From positions 930,001 through 994,000 of the forward strand of contig JBBPUQ010000004.1 in NCBI GenBank assembly GCA_038501195.1: 64,000 nucleotides of DNA, given 5' to 3'. Shown here one piece after another: positions 48,144-57,095 of the stretch; the stretch's first letter is position 1; the number at the start of each line of letters is the position of its first letter. Below the pieces are notes generated by a model. It worked only from the letters and a program-made list of their open reading frames with translations, was not told the origin of the DNA and did not search any database. Source of the stretch: Nemania diffusa. Lineage: Eukaryota; Ascomycota; Sordariomycetes; Xylariales; Xylariaceae. A program made the translations under genes and the position numbers.

Positions 48144-49024
48144 TGTCAGCTATGTGGTGTCGAGTTTGATGTTCTTTCGGCTCTTATAGATCATAATGTC
48201 TACTCATCATGCGGTTTGAATCGTCAAAATGGTCCCAACGCATCTACTACTACAGCCAGAACATGAACACACAGGCTCGTGCATAGGTGGCTACAATCAG
48301 CACTCACTCGGTACTCTTAGCATGAAGTAGGTCGAATTTTAGGAATTTGCAGAGGGGGTTCTACATTGTCTAGATTATGAGCTAAGCATCCATATTCTCT
48401 AACTAGCGAACTAAGATGCGAGCTATATTGTTTGTGTGTGTAATATTACGCTGGTGTGAGTGGAACACGTCGGTCTCTTTTCAAAGTTTCGATATTCTTG
48501 AGAATTCACGAGGAATGATGGCAAGATCTGGAGAGTGAGCTGATAGCAAGACGGAAATAAATCATGTATCTGGGTTGGCGACTGTTCAGTATATGAAACA
48601 AAAACATCGAGGATGATATAGCATTTAAGATAGTTATTACTCATTCACTCAGCCTCTCGTTAATAAACAATACATTCGCTTTTACACGTCATGCGTTGCT
48701 ATAGTGGTTTATACCTTCACTATATTCTCTACATGCCAAGGCCATTCTTAATTCAACTACCTGATCTAGGTTATTAGCATATACTCATATTAGCAGGGTC
48801 TGTTGTATAGTATTTTAATATCAGCCTTGAAGGTCTGCGCAGATCTTCTGAGCAAGGTTTCTACTGGACTGATTTATACCTTAGCATGCAAATAATTAGA
48901 TAGGGGTTTATAAAAACTAAACGAAAGTAGTAACGCCTCGCGAATCAATTACTAACGACCTAGTAGGTTCTCCAGGGCTTCCTAGAGCATGCGGATACTG
49001 CGTGGAGGAGTAACAGGAAATACC
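48144..49024. other. Intergenic, AT-leaning
   Basis: 3' flank of the C2H2 gene and spacer up to the first small transposon copy. No gene is supported; the ORF at 48423-48644 (minus) shows no motif. Confidence 0.5.
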
Positions 49025-49026
49025 TA

Positions 49027-49420
49027 AGGGGGGGGACCCGGTTTTAGGACACGCTGGAACTTGCGTGTTTTCTACGTCGCACTGTCGATTTTTTGGTTAT
49101 TCTGCTACATGCATGGTACCTCAATCCTGTTATAATTCCATAGCTAGTTTTTATTGCTATATCGAGCCTGCCGCTAAGTATACAAATACGCCTACTTTTG
49201 ATAAAAACAATATTTATATGTTCTTTCTGTTTTAATTACAGCATTACTACAATATTACATCTTTTTATAACACTGCGTATGATATAACAGCGTATCGATC
49301 GAAAAGACTAGAACTGAAGTGATCTGGCCAGCCTTATGTTGTACCAGCTCTATAGTACAAGTATAAAAATACAGCTAACAGCGCTGTCAACAGTGTGTCC
49401 CAAAAACGGGTTCCCCCCCA
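49027..49420. mobile_element. Small Tc1/mariner-type (Fot1-like) non-autonomous element, copy A
   Basis: Ends are inverted: left AGGGGGGGGACCCGG-TTTTAGGACACG, right (other strand) TGGGGGGGAACCCG-TTTTTGGGACAC. They are flanked by TA on both sides (49025-49026, 49421-49422), the Tc1/mariner target duplication. It is 394 bp and has no transposase. Its interior matches the element at about 50904-51222 in the opposite orientation. Confidence 0.7.
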
Positions 49421-49422
49421 TA

Positions 49423-50903
49423 GGTAGTGTAGCGATAGTGGGTTAGCAGGTATACTTGAATACTTGGAGTCACGAGTGCGAGAACACCGCTGCGTATGCT
49501 TGAAGACATGGACAGGAAACACACGTTGCGCGTAACAGGATAACTGCTGTATTCTGCATTATTTATGGGCGGTGATGATAGTCTTGGGTAATAATCCGAA
49601 AGTGATGATCTTGCATATGCGCAGAGCCATAGTGGGCGGGGTTTTCAGTAAGTCGGACTATCTTTCAAGGAAGTCTAAGTCGATGCCTGGTGCGTTCTGC
49701 TGTTTATTAACTCTATTCATCTCCCAACCGCCACCTTAAAAGAACATTCTCATTTTATTAGTAATACTTGTCCTGCTAGTATTAGCTATTACGGCCTTGG
49801 GCCCTAAAAGAAATAGTTGTTCTTGAGGGAAACGTGAGGTAGGCGGTTCATGGCTAGTTTGGTATGTGCTAGGAACGGGTCATCGGTTATATTAGTATCG
49901 ACGGGATGTTTAGGGTATCAGCCACCCAGCCACCACTGACGGTGCCGTTGTTTACCGAAGCTCCTTGAAAACCATAACACTCAAATGGCCCAGGAGAATT
50001 GCTTTAGGGCGGGAAAGGTGGATGGCAGGGTGGAGGTGGGCGGAGTGCGTTGCTACAAGTTGTCTAAATCTAGAGAACTAGGATGTATACTTAGATGTCC
50101 TCTATGAGCAGGGTTTTTATATCCTTGTAGACATGCTCTCTTAACTAAAGTTGGTTGTCTAGCGAAATTCCTTATCTCTAAGCCTGGACAAGTACCTACG
50201 TACCATAGCGCCCCCGGGTAGGGGTCTACGTAAAGGTTACAGCAAGGGTACAAAAAAACTATAAGCCTTTTAGTAGTTACTACAGGTGCGAACAGGCTGT
50301 TGACGGCTAGATTGAATTGCCTTAAGTCTTTTATACACAAATTCTTTACTGTTTTATTATACATGTCTAAGTAGTATGCTTGTCGGCCAAGTGGTATGCA
50401 TGTCCAGTTCCTAAGTACCTAGGTAGGTAGGTAATTAGCCCGCAATAACTAGGCAGGTAGTGGCTCTCCCTAGGCTTGGCCACCTATCTTACAAACTCTA
50501 GAACTTGCAGCAAGCACCTAACCTAAAGGTTTGCTGTTTAAGTTCTAGCGCCAGCAAAGTAGGTGGCAAGCTTTTTTTTATATTACTTTTGTTATATAGG
50601 CATTAAATATGTTTGCAGTGGTATTTATTTTTCGACATGGTTTCTGTTTCAATATGGTCGCTGGCTCATTATGAATTGCCGAATAGTTGCTGCAATCCTT
50701 ACGCAGATCCGCCCTCTCACCCCAGGGCGCTAAGGTACCTACCTATGTAGGTAGGAGGTAGTTACTGTTCGGGCTACCTGGCCAGACGTATCTCCTATTT
50801 TTTTGATAATTGCATAGAAAACCCTCTGGTAAACCCGCCGTTTACCCTCGCCGCAAACCCTACCTAGCGCAAGTACTTGAAAAGTAATACCTAACTGATG
50901 AAG
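49423..50903. other. Spacer between two inverted small transposon copies
   Basis: About 1.5 kb without a supported gene. TAGGTACC/CCTAGGTAGG motifs at 50411-50435 and 50732-50757. The ORF at 50053-50364 (minus) has no motif. It could be a former transposon interior or ordinary spacer. Confidence 0.45.
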
Positions 50904-51222
50904 GGAAACCCGGCTTTTGGACACGTTGTTGACAGCGCTGTTAGCAGTTACAGAAGTGCTTATTGCTGACCGGACTACTTGAGTTCTGGCTTTTTCAACC
51001 TTGTACGCTGTTTTATCGTAAAGCAAAAGGACTTTTCTAACTTCAAATTTAATAAAAGCATATATACCTAAGTAGCTTGAAAATCCTGGCAGTTTTGACC
51101 TAGGTATAAAAATTAGGCATACAATTACTATAACATTATTACACAATGCATGTAACAGGATAACAAAATAAATTCGACAGGGCGATCGTAGACTCCAACA
51201 TGTCCTAAAATAGGGTTAACCA
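50904..51222. mobile_element. Small Tc1/mariner-type non-autonomous element, copy B (inverted)
   Basis: The left end AAACCCGGCTTTTGGACACG and the segment TTGACAGCGCTGTTAGC match the right end of copy A; the right end (other strand) TAACCCTATTTTAGGACATG and the GTTATCCTGTTACATGCAT segment match the left end of copy A. Its G-run termini have decayed, so the borders are approximate. A minus ORF across it (50739-51146) contains an open stretch that may be a transposon coding relic. Confidence 0.6.
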
Positions 51223-51252
51223 CTCTGCGACTTACAGGTAGAGTAACGGGCC

Positions 51253-51501
51253 CTATAACACTTTAATTGGTATATCTAATACAAGAAACCCCGTTACTCC
51301 AGGTACGTACCCCCACCTCTCGAGCTCTCTCTCAGCTGAGGCCACCCTCTCAAGCTCTCTGACTAGGGGTACCAGTGGGTCCCGAGTTTCGAGATCCGCT
51401 CGAGCTCTCAGTTGGGCCGCTCGCTCACTCGAGCTTTCACCAGGGGTACCAGTGGATCCCGCCTTTCGAGCTCTCGAGGTAGATTCTAGTTCGAGCCTCA
51501 C
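51253..51501 (-). repeat. Transposon-like coding relic with internal duplication
   Basis: A short minus-strand open stretch is rich in Arg, Glu, Ala and Ser (ERAAQLRARADLETRD). At DNA level a block containing AGGGGTACCAGTGG and TTTCGAG occurs twice about 80 bp apart (about 51364 and 51440). Composition and repeats suggest the remains of a transposable-element protein. No domain is recognised. Confidence 0.35.
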
Positions 51502-51807
51502 GCGTAACCGGCTCCTAATTCCTTATGTGGCACGAGTATATATACTACATACTTAACTACTCATTGCTTTACCTACTTAGCACGCTCATGGCAATAAAGG
51601 TATATAATATATATACAACCGAAGATTCTGGGTTTTTTTTTGTATACCTAGAGAATTACAGATAAAGGCAAGCATCTATTTACGATGTCTTTCCCCCAAC
51701 AACCAATATAACTTATGCAGTATACCTGAGATACCTATACAGATAGGGACATACCTATCTGTTCCTAGGTACCTACCTACTTGCGGACTATTCACCAGCC
51801 AACCGCG

Positions 51808-52497
51808 ATGCTCCCACATGCCCGTCGGGAAAATGGGGGCCAACGTTCAGTTGAATGTATTTGTGGTGGCACATTTTCCCGTCCGGACGTCTTGGAGCGA
51901 CACATCGCATCTATGAACAAGGTTGTCAAGGTCTCCTGTCCTTTTTGTGAACATAAGGAGCCCCCCAAGACCTTTTCTCGTCTCGATCATCTACCCCAGC
52001 ACCTAAAGACTTATCATAAAATCCCTGCAGGCAAAATCCCGACTGATTTTGCCGCTAACTTGGCTAGCGATGATACTGCTGGGGAATCTACGCCTCCTAT
52101 CCCGCCGCTCCCCCCTCAACCCACGCCTTTCTTCCCATGCTTAGTACCAGGCTGCGTAAAAACGGGCGAGCTTGCGTATCTTCGGCAGGTCGATTTGGAT
52201 GAGCACATGCATTGGGCGCATTGTTCGCGCCAGGATTACATGCTCATCCCGCAAGGGCTGTCCGATTCAGTTCGGACCTGGGCGAACAACGGCGTGCAGC
52301 AGAACCAATATTCACAACATGTCTCTATGTTCGGACAAGATGTGCAACAGAACGTATTCTCACAGCCCGTCTCGGCTGGAAACTTCCAGGCTGACGGGGG
52401 ATTTATGGGGAGCGATGCAATTATTGGAGACCTAAGCTTCCCGCCATACCAGAGGTTCGACACTAATTTCGAGATGGACTTCAACTTTGATGGCTGA
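51808..52497 (+). CDS. C2H2 zinc-finger protein, shorter paralogue, 229 aa
   Basis: Related to the protein encoded at 46920-48143. CICGGTFSRPDVLERHIASMN aligns with CSCGVNFAKNDVLQRHIRSYH of that protein, but the last His of the finger is Asn. CPFCEHKEPPKTFSRLDHLPQHLKTYH aligns with the next finger, and CLVPGCVKTGELAYLRQVDLDEHMHWAH with its last one; two to three upstream fingers and one long loop are missing. The C-terminal 70 residues are Gln/Asn/Phe-rich (QQNQYSQHVSMFGQDVQQ) and end DFNFDG, an activation-domain-like tail. The ATG at 51808 is the first in frame, and LPHARREN just after it already aligns with the middle of the paralogue. The gene therefore looks 5'-truncated, or an upstream exon was missed. 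Probably expressed, but this is uncertain. Confidence 0.65.
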   Translation: MLPHARRENGGQRSVECICGGTFSRPDVLERHIASMNKVVKVSCPFCEHKEPPKTFSRLDHLPQHLKTYHKIPAGKIPTDFAANLASDDTAGESTPPIPPLPPQPTPFFPCLVPGCVKTGELAYLRQVDLDEHMHWAHCSRQDYMLIPQGLSDSVRTWANNGVQQNQYSQHVSMFGQDVQQNVFSQPVSAGNFQADGGFMGSDAIIGDLSFPPYQRFDTNFEMDFNFDG

Positions 52498-52836
52498 ATT
52501 ACCATCCTAACTCTCCTGTTCAATACCGGCTTGAGATAGGAGAGCGATACTCACTAGTGCTATCTGAGGGTTGGAGGGTCTTGGTCCGAATATGATGACA
52601 CGATTACAACGTTGCGACTACGACTGTTTGGATTGCAATGATGGATGGCGTGCTGGAGTATCTGATACGTGGAAACCGGTGTTTAAGAAGCTATTAAAGA
52701 CGATTTGCCAAATAGCGGGCTTCATTTTGTTTAATTTCATATCATTCGATACTCCCCATATAATTTTCCTCATGTGACGCTTCATGATAAACACGACTTC
52801 ATAGATACTTAGCTTTAAGCTGATCTCCTATCTAGA
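52498..52836. other. Convergent spacer
   Basis: 3' flanks of the C2H2 gene (+) and the oxidoreductase gene (-). A 68-codon ORF at 52571 is unsupported. Confidence 0.5.
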
Positions 52837-53968
52837 CTAATGCTTCACCACAATCTTGCCTCCCACGTCATGCGAATCCAGAGCGCGGTGCGCATTCACA
52901 ATATCCCAATACTCGAAGACCCTCACCGGCCTCGCGTCCCACTCCCCTTGCTGAATCTTCGTCACAATCTGCTGAAGAGGGATATCCGACAGCGGGAATT
53001 CCGGCGTGCCCAGCACCTTACTATGGAACAGACTGAAATGCACACCGGACTCCATCTGCACCATGAGGTTGAAGTCCTTCAGCGGCGCCAGCCCCCCAAG
53101 CCACCCAGCTTGCAGCATCCGCCCGCCAGCCCGCGTCAGGGCGATGGATTCAAGAAGAACCGTGTTCCCGACGAGATTAAGCGTCTTGTCGAATCTCCGC
53201 CCCGCCTTATTTCCTCCATCCCCACCAAACAGGCCGCGCTCTTCCCTCGCGACCTCCGCAGCGCCCATCTCTCTCAGCCAGGCAAACCGCTCCTCGCGCC
53301 TCGTGGTAGCCGTCACGACAGCGCCGGCGTCGACGGCGAGGTGCAGCGCCGCCTGCCCGATGGCGCTGGTGGCGCCGCGGATGAGTACGCTCTCCCCCCG
53401 CTTCACGTCCAGGACGGTGAAGAGGCACGACCACGCCGTGCAGTAGACCTCGGGCAACGCCGCGAGCTGCTCCCAGGACAGCGTGCTGTCGAGGGGGATC
53501 ACGTTGCTCGATGCGATGGTCACGTACTCGCCGTAGCCGCCCGGCCTGTTGCGCCCGAGCCCGCCCATTACGGCGGCGACCTTGCCGCCGATGGGGAAGC
53601 GGTCGGCTTGTGCTGGTGATGAGGGGTGCGGGTAGGACTCTATCGTGCCGACGCATTCTAGGCCTGTTATTGGATTCCATTCATCCCATTCACCCTTGCG
53701 CATGTCTTTTGGGAGCGAGACGTTAGCCGTTGTGAGGGTAGAAAATCATAAACTCGGATATTTTCTTGTACATTCGGAACTCGGAAACAGGGACATCGAT
53801 CAGGAATTGGGAATATCACTTACGCATCTCTGCGTGGTTGACGCCGAAGGCGTGCACGCGGATCAGCACCTCATCGGCCTCTGGGATGGGTTTCGGGACA
53901 CTCTGGTACGATAGCACCTCCGGACCTCCAAAGGCTGTTATTACTATTGCGCGCATTGATTCCGCCAT
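52837..53968 (-). CDS. MDR-family quinone oxidoreductase-like protein, 337 aa
   Basis: A predicted NADPH-dependent medium-chain reductase; substrate unknown. Two exons, 53968-53824 and 53705-52837, joined by a 118-bp intron (GTAAGT donor, AAAAG acceptor) to give GVNHAEMHMRKGEW. The N-terminal GroES-like fold shows [11 protein letters not shown] and GLECVGTI. The Rossmann motif is [14 protein letters not shown], followed by TTRREER, consistent with NADPH preference. No catalytic zinc ligands are present, so this is the zinc-free quinone oxidoreductase branch, not an alcohol dehydrogenase. The C-terminus ends GGKIVVKH, the family's normal end. A second ATG four codons downstream could also serve as start. 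Often such genes detoxify quinones or sit in secondary-metabolite clusters; no other cluster gene is visible here. Confidence 0.9.
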
Positions 53969-54928
53969 TTCGGGCGTGGTGTTTTAAAAATTACGGATTC
54001 GACGATGACGCCGGGCTTTGAGGAGGGACGTTGAACTGTGACGCACTTATAACGTATGCGCTGATACAATAGGAGGCGACTGTGAGGCGACTAGGTGTAT
54101 GCTTTTACGAATTGCTTGTCAAGCCGACTGCTAAAGTTATCTCGATGAGCTTATTTATATACTTTAGACCTATCTGCTATATAACTGACTCAACGATATC
54201 CCATATCATTGCTTTGAAAGCATTTATCTTGAACATTGCTAAGTTGATTCCACATGCGCGCGCCCTTTCGCACTCGCCGGTGGAGCTGTCTGCGAATGTC
54301 ATCATGCATGAACTACTTACTAGGGTCCGGTAGTGCCCGCGCGCGAAGTCACTTAGCTAGCCTAGCTGGCAGCTGAACTTAGCAGCACAATCGGTACCGT
54401 TCCACCTGCTCCGGTATTATTCCTTAAACCTTTAATAAAATTTAAGCATGAAAATAATAATCGATAACGAGATACTACGTGTGGAAGTTGGAGTTTATTT
54501 AATTATTTAGATTTGTTAAACGTTGTCTTAAGCTCGGAGTTGCTCAGAGTAAGTGTTTACTAAACACAGCAGATCATAGTATAGTATGCCTATTCATATC
54601 CCGTACCGTCACAGCATCAGGCAAGCCCGCTTATTAATTCTACGAATACTTACCCTGAGCCAATGCCAAACCCCACAGCTTTTTTTTTGAACATACCCAG
54701 TATGTGGACAGGCCATATTAGATGTAGGTACCATCCCGGAGATATTCAGTTCGGTATTTCCCGTACCAATGACACCCGCTGAGTAATACCACCGTTGAGT
54801 CCCATCAACTCACCATCCCATCACCAAACATACGGTACCTAGATACTAAGGACCGAGACATACATAAGCGTGCTGTGCCGGCGTGACGTGCCACAAACAT
54901 GCCGAGCGGCAGATTAATACACGCTTAC
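53969..54928. other. Intergenic, no gene supported
   Basis: About 960 bp. Contains the oxidoreductase promoter. TTTTTTTTGAAC and TAGGTACC motifs lie at 54681 and 54726. The ORF at 54082-54333 has no motif. Confidence 0.5.
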
Positions 54929-55165
54929 CCGTCTCGGTCCTACTCGATTCCTCAGAATAGGCAGCGCCGATGATCATCTTCCGCCTGATTTCCTGGCCGG
55001 TGGCGATCTTGGTGTGACCTTCGTACCTGGACGTTTGAATAAAATACATACATAGGTATTGATGGGGATGGCGGCATCCTTGTCGAGTTCTACGAGCTCG
55101 GGCGCATTACTACCACTATAGCATAAGACGATTGAGCATCGTCTCGAGCACCAGCGAGCATTCAC
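54929..55165 (-). pseudogene. Orphan frameshifted exon
   Basis: A 237-bp block is bounded by a good acceptor (TTTGCTAACTTG branch, CCCACTAG) and a good donor (ACGG then GTAAGCG). Its first part reads NAPELVELDKDAAIPINTYV in one frame; the second reads RYEGHTKIATGQEIRRKM and YSEESSRTETG in another. The two look like one conserved domain broken by a shift of about 23 nt, too short for an intron. I do not recognise the family. No flanking exons with continuing homology were found, so this is probably the remnant of a lost gene. Confidence 0.4.
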
Positions 55166-55556
55166 CTAGTGGGAAACAAGTAGGCAAGTTAGCAAAAAGT
55201 TGTAGAATCATTGTCTATTACAATTCTCGTAAGTTACAATTGAATGACTTCATATCTCGTACCAGTAAAAGGGGGTTTCTAACTCAAGACAGTTCCTAAA
55301 ACGCCGGCCATGCTGGGTATATATGCCCTGATGCCGCAGACATAAAAAAATAAAAATAAAGAATAACCTCCGTGCCTACCAGTACTAAATATCTGTACTG
55401 GTTGATTGATTCCTTTGTACGCCTCGTGTACTTGTAGCCCGTTCATTACCGTTCGCCCTCAGTTGCCAGTCCACGAATAATACATTCTTGCCCCGGAAAC
55501 CGAAATAGGCATCAGAATATTATTATCATTGCCGAAAAATTGCTGTTGCGACATCA
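55166..55556. other. Intergenic
   Basis: About 390 bp between the orphan exon and the stop of the Gag1-clamp gene; nothing else seen. Confidence 0.5.
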
Positions 55557-57095
55557 TTAGTTTTCTTGCGCGAGGCCTAGAACCTTCTGCAAGCTTTTCT
55601 TCACGCCTCTAGTGACACCTGCGTCGTCGTGTTTTGTTACTGGGCTTGCCAGTGCTGAGTTTGGGTCGCTACCCGCACTCAGTTTTCTTGCGAGGAAATT
55701 GAAGCTCAATCGTCTTCCAATACTTGATCTCTTTTCGGTATTGCTCTCTTTCCTTTTCTTCTTTCGAACTGCCGCGACTTGCGGCACTTCAACTGGTCTT
55801 GGAGGCCACTCTCCATCCCGTTTCCATCCCACTACGCAAGCACGCAGCACATCCGCTAGGTTGACCGGACACGCAGGCGTCAGCGCATGGACAATAATCT
55901 TATCGTAAATAGCGGCGTAGCTAGCGGGGACGATGGAAGCGCGCATCGGATTCGCGGCTGGAAGTAGAGGCTGCGGAATGGGCAATAACGTTTGAACTGG
56001 GTACTGAGATGAATTCTCTTTGACCTTGAGTTCTTTGGGCTCCATATCCACAGACGAGAGAGCAGTAGTGTCACCTGACGTACGGGTTCCACTAGGACTA
56101 AGCGGTGCGGTACCCACTGTTGAGCCAGTGGGTGAATCAGTGGGGGATGGTGGCGACGATGAGCTCGAGAGCCTCCAGAAAGACAATCTTTTTGCTGTGG
56201 GCGAGGTTGGGGTGAATTCGGTTGGCTTAGGGCGGACACGAACTACTTTAGCACCAGTCCACGCATCCCTTCGAGCACTAAAACAGGCCAACCCGGAATT
56301 CCATTCCATCTCAGCGCGTGCAGCCCTCCTCCGCTTCGCACTACGAGCTAATTCGATCGCCTGAATAGTTGAGCCTACAGCATCTGGAGTTTCGAACCGA
56401 TATGCCAGGGGAGAGGCAGGTTCGTCGTTCTCTTCATCAGACATGTCGGACAGCCACTCAGCTCGAGGACAGAAGTGAGCGAGGTCTTCTGAAACAGTGC
56501 TATATATAGAGGCGGTGTCGTCGTCCTTGCCCTCCTCATCGCAATGATAGCCGTCGTCATCAGCATCTGGTGTGGATTCGTCTGTTTTCCTAACCTCACT
56601 AATGGCAAGCTGTTGTATCGATAAAGGTTCTACCTCTTCAACAGAACTCTCTGAAACAAGCTTCCCTACACCCTCTACCTCAGATGTTGGAGGCCACTTG
56701 AACACCCAGTCATCGCGTATCCTTTCGGCTAGAAAGCGCCGGACTGCTTCTCTCTGTTTTGTCTTGTCTTTGCTTACGAGATCCGGATCGTACTCTCGAG
56801 ATGCCAATGCAGGGTGCTGCGAGTGTTGTCGCAATCGCGATAGAGGCAGTTTGGTAGACTTGTAAAGGTCGGAAAATAGCATATTTTGCGTTGTCGCCGA
56901 GTGACCCCTGGGCAAGGTGGCTTGTGGCGTCAAGACGGCACTGGTGTCGACAGCTTGGGGTCGAGAACAAACAGCAGCTTGCTGGCCTGTTATAGCTTGG
57001 CCAGCCTGAGCATCTTGGTGTGTGGGGTGCGGGGAAGAGCTCTGACTGGCGGTGGCGGGAATGAGAGCGCCATTTACCGGCTTTGGTGGTACCAT
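55557..57095 (-). CDS. Gag1-like clamp (DUF4050-type) protein, 512 aa
   Basis: A single exon. The protein is mostly disordered (Ser, Pro, Thr and acidic residues) with two conserved-looking pieces: MEWNSGLACFSARRDAWTGAK (about 270-290) and YDKIIVHALTPACPVNLADV followed by GWKRDGEWPPRP (about 405-440). This split W-rich/clamp arrangement matches what I recall of the fungal Gag1-like clamp domain family; function in filamentous fungi is unclear. Basic stretches (KKKRKE, RRR) near the C-terminus could be nuclear signals. The start ATG at 57095 is followed by PPKPVNG, and no better start lies upstream in frame. No membrane segment. Family assignment is from memory and moderate. Confidence 0.75.
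   Translation of the reverse strand: MVPPKPVNGALIPATASQSSSPHPTHQDAQAGQAITGQQAAVCSRPQAVDTSAVLTPQATLPRGHSATTQNMLFSDLYKSTKLPLSRLRQHSQHPALASREYDPDLVSKDKTKQREAVRRFLAERIRDDWVFKWPPTSEVEGVGKLVSESSVEEVEPLSIQQLAISEVRKTDESTPDADDDGYHCDEEGKDDDTASIYSTVSEDLAHFCPRAEWLSDMSDEENDEPASPLAYRFETPDAVGSTIQAIELARSAKRRRAARAEMEWNSGLACFSARRDAWTGAKVVRVRPKPTEFTPTSPTAKRLSFWRLSSSSSPPSPTDSPTGSTVGTAPLSPSGTRTSGDTTALSSVDMEPKELKVKENSSQYPVQTLLPIPQPLLPAANPMRASIVPASYAAIYDKIIVHALTPACPVNLADVLRACVVGWKRDGEWPPRPVEVPQVAAVRKKKRKESNTEKRSSIGRRLSFNFLARKLSAGSDPNSALASPVTKHDDAGVTRGVKKSLQKVLGLAQEN

Noticed and set aside
50739..51146. 135-codon minus ORF
   Set aside because: Overlaps the decayed transposon copy B and starts and ends in low-complexity sequence, so not called as a gene.
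55022..55046. 25-nt GTATGT...CCAG segment as an intron in the orphan exon
   Set aside because: Too short for splicing, and removing it does not restore the frame of the second peptide.
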